Assembly: GCA_002007465.1 (NCBI GenBank)
Contig: LNAC01000682.1
Location: 249,779 to 313,778 of the forward strand
Length of the DNA stretch: 64,000 nt
Direction: 5' to 3'
DNA from: Ailurus styani
Taxonomy: Eukaryota; Chordata; Mammalia; Carnivora; Ailuridae
The position numbers and the translations under genes are program-made. The first letter of the stretch is position 1; each line of letters begins with the position of its first letter. Below the pieces are notes generated by a model. That model was given only the letters and a program-made list of their open reading frames with translations, ran no database searches and had not been told where the DNA came from. Below are positions 23,401-35,400 of the stretch, piece by piece.

Positions 23401-26400
23401 ACCAAGGATGCTGCTAAACATTGCACAATGCAGAGGATGGCTCCACAACAAAGAATTATCTGGCCCCAAATGCCAGTGGTACCAAGATTGAGAAACTCTG
23501 ATCTCAAATGGTTCTGGGGAAGGAGAGAAGGAGTGCTCAGATTTGAGAGGTATTTTGAAAGTAGAGCCAACAAGATTTTATGAAGTATTCAATGTGAGAC
23601 ATCTAAGTTGGTGTGCCTGAGTACCAGTTCTGACCTGAGCAACTGCGTGCATGATGGTACCACTTCCTGAAAGGAGAACACTGGAGGTGGATCAGTTGGG
23701 AGCATGGCAAGGATTAAGGAATTTGGTTTTGGACAGATTAGGCTGGAGATACCCATAAATCACCTAACTCCGGGAACAGCAAACTTCTCTGTAAAGAGCT
23801 AGATGATAAATATTTGTTACTTGTTGGCCATGTGGTCTCTGTTGTAACCATTCGACTCTGTCACTTTAGCACAAAAGCAGCCACAGACAATGTGCAGACA
23901 AATAAGCACATACATAGATGTGTTTCAAGAAAATTTTATTCATGGATGCTGTACATAGGGTCCATAATACCTAGTGGGATATACCCTAAGGACGAAAGAA
24001 CTTAAAAAAAATCTTAAACTGTTTTTAATAACCATACAGTTGGTGGTACTGCTGGTATTGTCATACTAAGACCGTTGTGGGTGGATTGTGAAGGAAAGCA
24101 AGCGAGCTATTCAGTTGAAGTTGCTGGGAAGCAGGATTTTTAGCATAGGAAAAAGAAGGTCAAGATCAACTTGAGTAAAATCCTGTAGCTTTGAAGTAGA
24201 AGTACCAATAAGAATTCATGATGGATTTTCTCTTGAAACAAAGCTTTTCCTAGGTCTGTCCTCTGAAAAGCCTTGCAAAGGCTTCCAAATTTCAGACATG
24301 AAACACTATACTCAAAAAAAGAAGCCGGACTCCTTGGAGAAGTGACTGATTCCAGAGCTGGGGCAAGAAGTGTATAAGATCACACATCTAATGTCAGAGA
24401 GCAAAGAAGTTCTCAACGTTTTCTGTGATCACATCTAGAGGACTCAGGGCTTATGTTGAAGAGAACTCCGCTGGCCAACAACGGGATCATCAATAATAAT
24501 AACGGCAATGAATCGAAACACATCAAATATATCTTCAAATTCATATGTTCTTAAAGACACACAACAAACAAATAAAATCCCTCACTGGATAAATTATGAG
24601 GATACGGGACATGCAATCTCTATTTCTTAAGCTGATGAAGGGGAAAGATTCAAGCACTTATCCTGCCTTCCCTGTACAAACTGTACCGTAGGGTAACCAA
24701 ATAGTTAACCAGAGAGAACTTTTCCTCTAATGAAAGCATTTGGGTAATAAGTGAAGCAAGAAAGATGGAAATAAAGCATCACCATTTCATTAACCCTACT
24801 GGGCTAACGAGTCTAAGCAATGATCTCTGATGCCTGCTCACACCACAAAGAGAAGTAGCGAGATGTGCGTGCCTCGTCCTGGAAGTACACACTAATCCCT
24901 ATAAATTATTGCTTCTGAAAAAGTCCAAACCTGAATCTGACTGAGCCTCTGCATTCAGTTACCAATTTATAGGAAAAGCCGGGACTCAGCAGCACATTAC
25001 GTGAACCATAGGGATGCAGTCAGCAAATTCTAGGCTGTGAGAAACTCTGTAAGACAAATGAAATTACAAGGAAATTTTTTTCTAATCTCAAGGGAAAAAT
25101 AAAAAGAGAGGATGGAACCTATCAATAGAAGAGATTTAAGAGACATACCAGCCAACTGCAATGGATGGAATTTATTTGGACTCTAATTCAAACAAACTAG
25201 ATAGAGAGAAAGAGAGAGGTAGAGGGAGGGAAGGGGGAGAAAAAAATATGAATATGGAGGGAATGTCAAATGTGCATCTTCACTAGAATTTGATTCTATT
25301 AAAGGATTATTTTTAATTTCTATAAGCATAATAATAGAGCAGTGGTTATGCTTCTTTAAAAAAGAATTCTTAGCTTTGCGCAGTGGCAGTATCGTAGCCA
25401 ATGAGGTGTATCCGAGGCGCGATTATTGCTAATTAAAAAAGACTTCTTGCCTAACTCTACTTTCAGTTCTTTTTTGTGACCATTCATTTCAGCTTCATGG
25501 GGATTTCTGACCTAACTGAGGAACTCTGTCATGGGTTTGGGTTATTGTCTCTCTAGGTATGTTACTTCCTCTTTTGGGTATTATTTTATACTTAATGTTT
25601 AGGATGACATCTTGTTAAATTATATATAGGTCTACTAAAATGTTTCCTGAAGATAAATCATGACAAGATTCCTTTTTTCCCTCTATGTTTGAACACATGG
25701 GACATAGATTTGAATTTTTGTTTCCTTTTCCCTGTTCCACCTTTTACTATGTCTCTAAACCTATTTGGTGGAAGTTCTGTCACAAAGTGAACTTCCTGGA
25801 GCACCTGGCTGGCCCAGTTGGAGTGTGCGACTCTTGATCTTGGGGTTGTAGTTTCAAGCCCCACATTGCAGGTAGAGATTCCTTAAAAATAAAATCTTTA
25901 AAAAACAAAATGAAACAAAACCAAGCGAACTTACCAAAGGTAAGTAGTATGAAAGGAGACTAGAGAAACAAAAGGTCAATAAGATTGATTATTTCTGAAC
26001 CCCCCTAAAAAAATAATTTTTGAAGAATTTTTGTCTCTTAGTGAAACATACTGAAGTATTTAGAGAACGAAAGGATACCATAGCTGCAGTTTGCTCTGTG
26101 GGGAGAGAGAGCAGATGAAAAGATGAAACAAGAGTTGACCCTTGTGGAAACTGGGAGATGGGTGCACCGGGGTTTGTTATACTATTCTCCCTACTTTTAT
26201 ATTCAAAATTTTCAAAATGAGGCCTTTTTCTTAAGCATATCCTGGCTCATTTTTTTCACTTTCACAATTCCTCCCTCCCATATTTTGGGAGTTGAGTCAT
26301 CCGTGTGACCACATGGGACTTAGCACGCCCACCTGTTTTCAACACTCTACTCAAAGCCATTAATTTCCAAAGCTGATTTGTTTTTTATTCAGAAGTTGTA

Positions 26401-29400
26401 CTGCTCTTGTTGATTCCTGGGAATGCTAAGAAGTGCTGGCTGCTTGCTCTTCAGGCTCTGGGATCTCCAGCTATGGGAAAAATCCCCAAGATGTCCCCAA
26501 AGCCTTTGAGGATTGCATGCAAAAAGTCAAGGGGCAGATTCCAGCCCACCTCCATAGATCCACCTGCATTTACCTGGGGGCCACGGCTGGGATGCGCTTG
26601 CTGAGGTAAGGGCTGGGATGGCCTCAAGGAGCCCATCTGATCAAAATAGCCAAGAATGTGTTGAACCCTGCCAAGAATGTAACTCTATTTCTGGGAACAA
26701 ATCTGAAAGAAAGAAGCCCGTATTCTGCCGTAAATTTAGGCTTCAAAAGCTGGGAAATTTTCAGGCTTTAATACCCAGAAGAAAATCATTCTAAAATGGA
26801 TTCCCTACCCGTTGGTGATTTTCCTGATAACTCTGGAAGAAAAGAAGGTAACATGAAATGTCATGGGGTGTACCTCTAATTCTTTAGAAAAGTAAAAATT
26901 GTGTTTTTAAAATGTTTTTTTAATATTTTATTCACTTATTTGACAGAGAGAGAGAGAGAGAGAGAGTGAGAGGGAACACAAGCAGGGAGAGTGGGAGATG
27001 GAGAAGCAGTATTCCCACCGAGCAGGGAACCCGATGCAGGGCTCCATCCCAGGACTCTGGGATCATGACCTGAGCCAAAGGCAGATGCTTAACAATTGAG
27101 CCACCCAGGTGCCCCATGAAAAGTAAAAATTGTTTTTGATGCCTGGTCTTTTGATACCTGTGTGCAACTGGCTCCACTAAGTGCAAGCCATATTTATGTG
27201 GCTTCTACCCATGTACACAATTCCCAGAAATCTGCTGGAAAATAGTGGACTTTTGTAGTTCACCCCAAAGTCTTGGGAGCTATTAGGAAACAAACAGCTC
27301 ATTTCACTCAATTAAGCAGATCCTTCTAAATTTGCAACAATGACTTTTATCCCAGTTGCACTGTCTTTGAGAGCCCTTTCTCTCTCTCTTTTTTTCCATT
27401 ATTGTATTTCCTTGACCTTGAAATAAAAGAAAAATAGTTTTTAAAACATCAAACTTAAACCTACCCCGGGTAGAGGCTGCTCCAAACTTTGAAAATAAAG
27501 TTTTATTCCCCAAAGATGACACTCATCCTGCTTCAAAGCCACTTTGTCTATGTTGCCAGTAACATAGAATTATAAGTGTGGGCATGAGGAAGATACACAG
27601 GAAAAAACAAACAGAACCACTTCAGCATGATCATTAAAAGAAATCAGGAAGTACACTCAGTTGGACTGGGCCTTTTCCTTGTGGTTTTTTTCTCCTTGTT
27701 TCTATTCCTGTGTCCTGGTTGACCAAGTAGAACGTGGGAGAAAGTTGGATTTCTTTGCTCCCTCTTGGAATCTGCAGTGTTTCAAAATTATTGTGTTTAC
27801 CTGAAATAGAAATGATATAGAAATTCCTTCCTTCTGCCTTTTCTTTCTTATGGAGACAAACCACCCAACTTTTTCTTAATTGCTTTTTCTCCCAGTCCTC
27901 CCAGTGAGGAATAATTAAGAGACTTTGTGATTTATAGTGCATGACAAAAACCACGGAATAGGAAGTGCACCACTTGGGAACACAGTGAATGTTCCATTTG
28001 AATACATTAAATATTATCTCCTCCTGGTAAAACTTTCTAGTGGTGATCCATTCCTTCTGAGGAGCTAACTGACATTTTAATTGCTAGAAAAGTCAAATAT
28101 AAAAAAAATTAATAAGAATCCTCTGGGATGAGAACTGATAAAACTAGGTAAACTCTTGAATGATTTTCTGAGTGGTGATAATTTGCTGCCAAATTAGCAT
28201 GACCTTCTGCTTGTAACATGGCTCTTTCTTCTTGAGCCAAGAGTGAACTGGTGCCCCTGGCTTTCTTAACCCACTGATGAAAGGGAAAATAATCTCCCAA
28301 GTGAATCTTCTTCCATAAGGTAAAATGAATATTATAATGTTATGTTATGTTATATTATGTTATATCATTGGGTAATATAGGAATTCTGTGTTGCCACTCT
28401 TCTGTGGGTCGGCACACTGATGGATTTCAATCCAATGACAGCCATGATGGCCATCATATCCCCTCATGAAGAAGCCCTCCCCAAGAGCAAAGCAGGGACT
28501 GCTAAAAACTCAAAGCTCTTCCTTTCCCCCCTCCTCCTCAGTTTCCCCTTCCTTCTGGCCTGATGAGGGCTCCTTTATGTGGTGGCCCCAGGAAATGACT
28601 TATGCCACCCCTATGGCTTCACCAGTCCCCTTTCCTGTGCTGATCTGAGACAGAGCAATGGTGATTAAGCAGAAGGCTCTTTTGGATAACAGGTTGTTAG
28701 AGAATGTGATGGGAACAGGTAAGGGAGAAGAGGATGAGAGGTATTTTTACTTGAAGCTATTTTTCTGATTGGCAGTTTGACAGGTGACAAGTACATCTGC
28801 CTTCACGGTTGCCTAGGAGGCTTCAACCTGCAAAAGGATTGCGATTTTTGCACACATCTGGAAAATCATCCCTGCCTACAGAGGGGTGGGGAGGTTTGCC
28901 TTTTCACCTGAGTGAGATTGTTTTAAGACTCTCTTGTCCAGGCACTCAGCCTTTTGTGTTCTGTGCCTTGCATAGGTTACAAAATGAAACAGCAGCTAAT
29001 GAAGTCCTTGCAAGCATCCAAAACTACTTCAAGTCCCAGCCCTTTGATTTTAGGGGTGCTCAAATCATTTCTGGGCAAGAGGAAGGGATATATGGATGGA
29101 TTACAGCCAACTATTTAATGGGAAATTTCCTGGAGGTGTGTGAAAACAAATGCATGGTTTTTAATCTTGCTCTTTATCTCATCCCCTGTGGGTGGCCACT
29201 GGAAGCAGAGGTGCATGCTGACAGGGGCATCTGTCCTGTGTCGTCCCTATCACATAATGCATTTAGGAAACACCTATGAGACAATAGCTAAGAAAAGACA
29301 CATTTGGCTGGGGCAAAACACTGCATTATAAGCAGGATCAAATGCATACAGGAGAGGGAATATCATCACTTCATTAGCTAATAAGAAGTTGGAGGTGGGA

Positions 29401-32400
29401 GGGATCTAAATATAAAGCCTATGGGTCTTTTGAAAGGTAGCTGGAGAATGACCCTTCCCAAAGCTCCACAGCCCACTGAAATTTCTGGAGCCTTCAGGCT
29501 TCCCAACCTATCCTGTATCCCCGGGTCCCTTACACTGCAGTCCCCACATGCCGTGCCTCTTGTTCAAAGGAAAGCCAACTCCAAGAGATAATTACCATGT
29601 TACAGAGGGCATAAGCCATATCCAGCCCAAGGTCTGTTTTGTTCTCCTCAAATATATTCTTAAATTTTAATTAACTGCCAACAGTTAATATTTGGAAATT
29701 TAACATAAAAATCCACATTTCTAGCTTGCCCTGACCGCACACCCTCCCGAAAGTTGGAAGCCCTGGTTACAATAGACTCACATTCCGCATGACAAAAACT
29801 AACTGGAACAGAGTGTTGTAGCTCATGTAGTCCCCGCTTTGTCACAGTCCCCACCCTTCCCTGTTGTCTACATCTAATCTGCTTCACTCACTTACGTTGC
29901 CTGCCCAGCCTCTGAAAGCATTTGAGTTCACCACCCTTGAAATAAAAGAGAGATTTGGCCCCCGGATGTTCCCCATGTCATACTTCTTAGCAATAAGAGA
30001 TGGGTCTTGGGTGGAGAGCCTTGGGCAAACAAAGATGGTAACTCTTGACTTTTCTCTTGCTTCCTTTTCCCACTGTGCAGAAGAACCTGTGGCATATGTG
30101 GGTACATCCAAATGGAGTGGAGACCACAGGTGCCCTGGATTTAGGTGGTGCCTCCACTCAAATATCCTTTGCAGCTGGAGAGAAGGTAGGGCTGAACACC
30201 AGCAACATCATGAAAGTGTCCCTGTATGGCTATGTCTACACGCTCTACACACATAGCTTCCAGTGCTATGGCCGGAACGAGGCTGAGAAGAGGTTTCTGG
30301 CAATACTCCATCAGGTACCTGAGCTGGCGTGGGGAGGTGAGGGGCACAGCAGGTGTTCCCTTGAGGGTCTTGAGGGGAGGGTGGCTTGGCTTCTGGGGTC
30401 TGTCCCTTCCACTCCAGCTAAAATGTGGATAGAAACGAGAGCATGTTTCAGTTTTCTCATGGGGGTCCAAGCTCTCTCTCTCTTTCTCTGTTGTATTGAG
30501 CACTTCCAGTGAACTTGAGTCAGAAGTCTAGGGAAATTCCAGGGTACCAGATGTTTTGTAAATGATTCAAGACTTGGGATCCCTTTAAGGACACAAACTC
30601 TTTTAAACCAATAACTAAATAAGCCTGGGAATTTTGAGACTCCCCTGAGTGTGGAACAAATAATAAACGTGGTCCCAAGAGAAATACTTGCTGACAGGGG
30701 AGAGGACTGAGCCTTCCCCTTTTAGATGGGCCTATATTAGGCAGGTTTGATGCCCTTTATATGGTGGGATTTTGGAGTAACAGAATTCCATCACAGTGGT
30801 CAGTAACTCACATGGTAACTGTTCCACGGCACAGATGGCTAGCTCAGGGATCAGCTGGAAGGCTGTCATTAAGGTAGACTCAGTGTTAGTGTGGTATGTG
30901 TCAGCAAGCACAAGCTCCATGGATGAGACCCTAGACCCCAGACTCCAGTGTTCAGAGGACAACCATCTCAGCCATGCATGGCTGAGAAGGAAAGGGATTT
31001 TGACCACCTAGAGGGGCATGAAGCCACCCAGAGGCCACAGATCCTGGCTTCTGGTGAGACCCAGGGGCAGGGGACAATGGCTGGGTCAGCCTATGAACAT
31101 AGTGGACACAGAACCATAGGTTAACCCCCACCCCTCCCACCTACTTTGGCAATTAAGGAAGGAAGCAGTGTTCTCCCAGTCACTAGCCTGCAGGAAAAAG
31201 TGGTCTGGCTCACCAAAGTGCCATCAGCAAAACTGACATCTTCAGATCCCTGCATGACTATTCGGTAAATGCATTTACCGAATAGTCATGCAGGGGTGTG
31301 TGTGAGAATTCACACTCCAGATCTGGCCTTCTCCCCAGAGCTCTTCTTCGAGCCAACAGGAACGGTTGGAGCCTCAATACACGTGATGTGGCACACATTG
31401 TTGGGGAGAGGCTGAGCACTGCCTGGGAACCACAGAGTGGGGGACCCTGCAGGCAGCACTTGGGGCTCCACAGACCCAATGCCCACCCCAGACTCACACC
31501 ACCCTCACCTGGCCAAACCAAACCCCATAGGGAAGCCTATCAATCCTCCCTAGCAAGGTCTCCATAACCACCATTCCTCCCCACTTACTAACATGTGTCA
31601 TCCAACATGCTTCTTTCCAGGACAGAAGTTCTGGAAACACCTCTTTTCTCCATCTCCTTTTATTTCTAGCAATGCTTAATGCCCCTCCCTCTAGCTCTGA
31701 TCCTGACAAGGGTAGAGGTCAGCGTTTCCTCTAAACCTGAAACAAGAGAAAGGGAGCAGGTGAAATCATCCTTTTCCCAGGGTGAGTGAAGGTCAGAGAA
31801 GCTAGCCTCTTAAATTTGGCTGGCCCTGAGGAATGTTTTGTGTGTGGTTTTTATTTTTATAACATTTATTAAAGAATGATTATCCAAGAACCTATGATAG
31901 AGAAGCAAATACTCCACCGGTCCGAGGTCTCATCTGGGTTTGGAATGTAGGTGTGAGCCCAGGCCAGGGGACAGAGGTGGGAGACTCTAGCCTCTCCTGC
32001 GACCAGTCAGCTCACAGGGACAGGGGCAGCTCTCCAACTTGCCTGTAATCTCTGGATGCTTGAGAGGGTGGTTCTGCCTTCAAAGCCTTCTGACTCAGGT
32101 GAGGGGAAGGATCTAGGTGTGCTGAGGATCACCCACAAATGCATGTCCAGACTTGCCTGACCAAGACTTTCATGTGCCAAATACGTGCTACCAAGCCCTG
32201 ACTTAGAAGGTTCACAAAGATGACTGCATCATGAACACTACTGGCTGAGTAAATTCCACCAGTCTGGGTCTGGTTTCCTCATCTGTCGCAGTGTGGTGAG
32301 AACAAATATAAGCCTTGCAAACTGTTTCTGTATGAACAAGCCTCCAGTTGTCTCAGGGCTGGAGTCTCTGACAGCTTGTTGGACGCTAGGGACATGCATT

Positions 32401-35400
32401 CACTATCCTTCCTCCCCTCTTTAAGAAAGTTCTTTCTTTTGTTTTTAAAGTAAGACACGTTGAAAGAAAAAAATTTAGAAAAAGCAAAAACAAAAAATAT
32501 AAATAATAAAACAAAACAAAAACCCCTAGAATTAACCACCTTAAACATACTGTTGCATTTTCTTCCAGTTTTTTTTTTATGCACAAATATGTCTATTTAC
32601 AAATTTGGCTTCATATGGTATATATAGTTTTTTTTAAGATTTTATTTATTTATTTGACAGAAAGAGAGCAAGAGAGGGAATACGAGCAGGGGGAGAGGGA
32701 GAAGCAGTCTTCCCACAGAGCAGGGCGCCCAATGCAGGGCTCGATCCCAGAACCCTGGGATCATGACCTGAGCCAAAGACAGACGCTCAACAACTGAGCC
32801 ACCCAGGCGCCCCTGGTATATATGGTTTTATATCCAGCATTTTCTTTTACATAACAATATACCATGAGAAGTTACCTATGTTGTTCAATATCCTTTGAAA
32901 TTATTATTTTCAGAGACACCTAATATTCCAAGTACTATTATTTAAAAAGAAAAATTGTATTGGTCATGTTATAAAAGAAAGTACATTTTTATTGTAAAAA
33001 TGTCAAACTATGCAAAAAACGTATTAAAGTAAAAATGGAAGAATCTCTTTCCAACCCTATTCACCAAATGTCTTCACTGTTCACAGCTTGACATATCGTG
33101 CTCTAGACTTTCCAGATTGATATCTAACTTATTTTCTTTATGCTTTAGTGTTTCGTAGTATAACAACCATTCCTATCCTGATGGGCACTGAGCTATGTCC
33201 TGTTTTGCTGTAGCAATAATAATCCAGTGAAGCTTCCTGTGCATATAACCTTATGAACTAGTGATTTTGCTTCCGTAGGATAGAATTGGAGGATAGGTAT
33301 AGTGTTTATATAAGTGGATAAATAGGCAATCTTCCAACAAAATTAAAAACCATCCAGATTCCCACCAACAAAGTTGTGAGGACTTTTTGCAACCTGATAA
33401 TTTCAGGGATTCTGAGACATTCCACTAAGTCCTTGGATAAGGAGGATCTGTTTCTGGATTTCCTGTTCTATTCATCTATTTTTCCATTCTTGAGCCAATT
33501 ATTCTAGTTGCAATAGTTTTTTTTCCTAGTTTCAAACATTTATTCTGAACTTTAATATCATTTTAAGCAGTAACAGAAAGAAATTTTTTGTTGAAATTAT
33601 GATTGTAGTTGCATTGGCTGAAAATTAATTGGGTAAAAGATTGGCTAATCGATGATATTATGAATTCCCATATAGAATTATAAAATATCCCTCCAATTAT
33701 TTAGTTCTTGGTTTGCATCCTCCAATAAAACATAGTTTTCATTATTGGTCCTATACCTTCCTTTTAAATTAGTTTTCTGGTGTGTTCTTTTAATAGTATC
33801 CGTCACTATTTTTTTTTTAAGATTTTATTTATTTGACAGAGAGAGACACAGCGAGAAAGGGAATATAAGCAGGGGGTGTAGGAGAGGGAGAAGCAGGCCT
33901 TCCAAGGAGCAAGGAGCCCAATGTGGGGCTCGATCCCAGGACCCTGGGATCATGACCCGAGTTGAAGGCAGATGCTTAACAACTGAGCCACCCAGGTGCC
34001 CCAGTTTCCATTACTATTGAGGATAGTTCCTATCCTGTCCTTCCTACCCCCTTTAAGAAAGTTCTTTCTTTTTTCAACTTTTGATGAGATTTACTCTAAG
34101 ACCAAGTTATGCTGCAGTTTTCCAGTGGACTTTTTTGCTCTCAAGCCTAATGGTTGACTCTCTAGTACCAGTGCCATGCAAACTCTAAGTTCAGGGGAGA
34201 TTTGTTGAATGTTGAGGGCCTGAGCAACTTGGACCATTGGCAAATTGTTTTTAAAGAATGCCAGCACAATCATTCAAACTCCAAAAAGAGTATTGAAATG
34301 ATCTTTAGGGTCGCCTGGGTGGCTCAGTCAGTTAAGTATCTGCCTTCAGCTCAATTCCTGATCCCAGGTTCTTAGGATGGGAGCCCCACATCAGGCTCCT
34401 TGCTCAGTGGGGAGTCTGCTTTTCCATCTGCCCCTCCCCCTCCTCATACTCGCCCGTGTGCTCTCTCTTTCTCAAATAAATAAATAAAATTTAAAAAAAA
34501 AAGAAAGAAAAATCTTTACTGAGCTTCTTCTATGTTCCAAGCCAGAAATAATTCATATTATCTTGCTTCTTCTCCAGGCCAAGCCAGAAATAATTTATTT
34601 CATTTTAACAACTTAAAAAGTATGTCAGATTTGGAGGGAATTAAATAACCAGTTGACTGATTTCTTTTCTCCCCCCACCTTTAAACCAAAATTTCAACCA
34701 TAGGGTAACCCTGGTGTGACATATTACAGTAAACATAACAATTTTTTTTAATTTTTTTAAAATTTATTTATTTGACAGAGAGAGAGAGATCACAAGTAGG
34801 GCTGAGAGGCAGGCAGAGAGAGAGGAGGAAGCAGGTTCCCCGCTGAGCAGAGAGCCCCATACGGGGCTCGATCCCAGGACCCTGAGATCATGACCTGAGC
34901 TGAAGTCAGAGGTTTTAACCCATGGAGCCACCCAGGCACCCAAACATAACAATTTTTGAAAACCATGGATTTTCTTCATATCACTGAAGCAGAAATAAGC
35001 CTGTTTGCTGCCTCCACAGAGTCAGTCAGATTAAGAGCTTCTGGAGGACACTCATTAGAGTTACATCAGATGAGTGTTGGACTTCTGTAGGGTTATGTGT
35101 GGAGTCCTGTCACTGCCCTTTGTTAAATGATTGCATTACTTCGCTGTGTATCTCAATTTCCTACATCAGTAAATTGAAAGACTTGGAATAAATATTGTCG
35201 GAGTCAAGACTTTACGGCAGGAGATGCCTTAGTGGGTTTAAATTAGACAGAGTTCAAATCCAGTTCCTTAGAAAAAGGAGTCCATAATAGAACAAACACA
35301 CTTTGGAATTTAGCATAAGATAAGAAGAATATTCTTCACCTGTAGATAAAATATTGGGTAGTTATTTGAAAAAAATAAAGTCAGGTTCCCTACTACAATC

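Larger units (their letters stand above)
24480..26220 (+). repeat. Old L1 3' region, split by later insertions
   Basis: ...ACATACCAGCCAACTGCAATGGATGG...TTATTTGGACTCTAATTCAAACAAAC... (25140-25200) and ...CATACTGAAGTATTTAGAGAACGAAAGG...GAAACTGGGAGATGGGTGCACC... (26045-26170) are consecutive parts of an L1M-type 3' end. The U4 copy at 25372 and about 0.6 kb of other sequence, including a short SINE, separate them. Confidence 0.65.
18333..26454 (+). other. ENTPD3: ENTPD3 intron 4 (8.1 kb)
   Basis: It holds the MIR, L1, L2, MER5, SINE and U4-derived copies listed. 20470-21130 and 21360-22580 contain no repeat I recognise and no coding signal. Confidence 0.8.

Noticed and set aside
28809..29279. 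156-codon frame starting upstream of ENTPD3 exon 6
   Set aside because: Only the middle part is coding. The ends are intron read-through; the exon is bounded by the AG at 28975 and GT at 29136.
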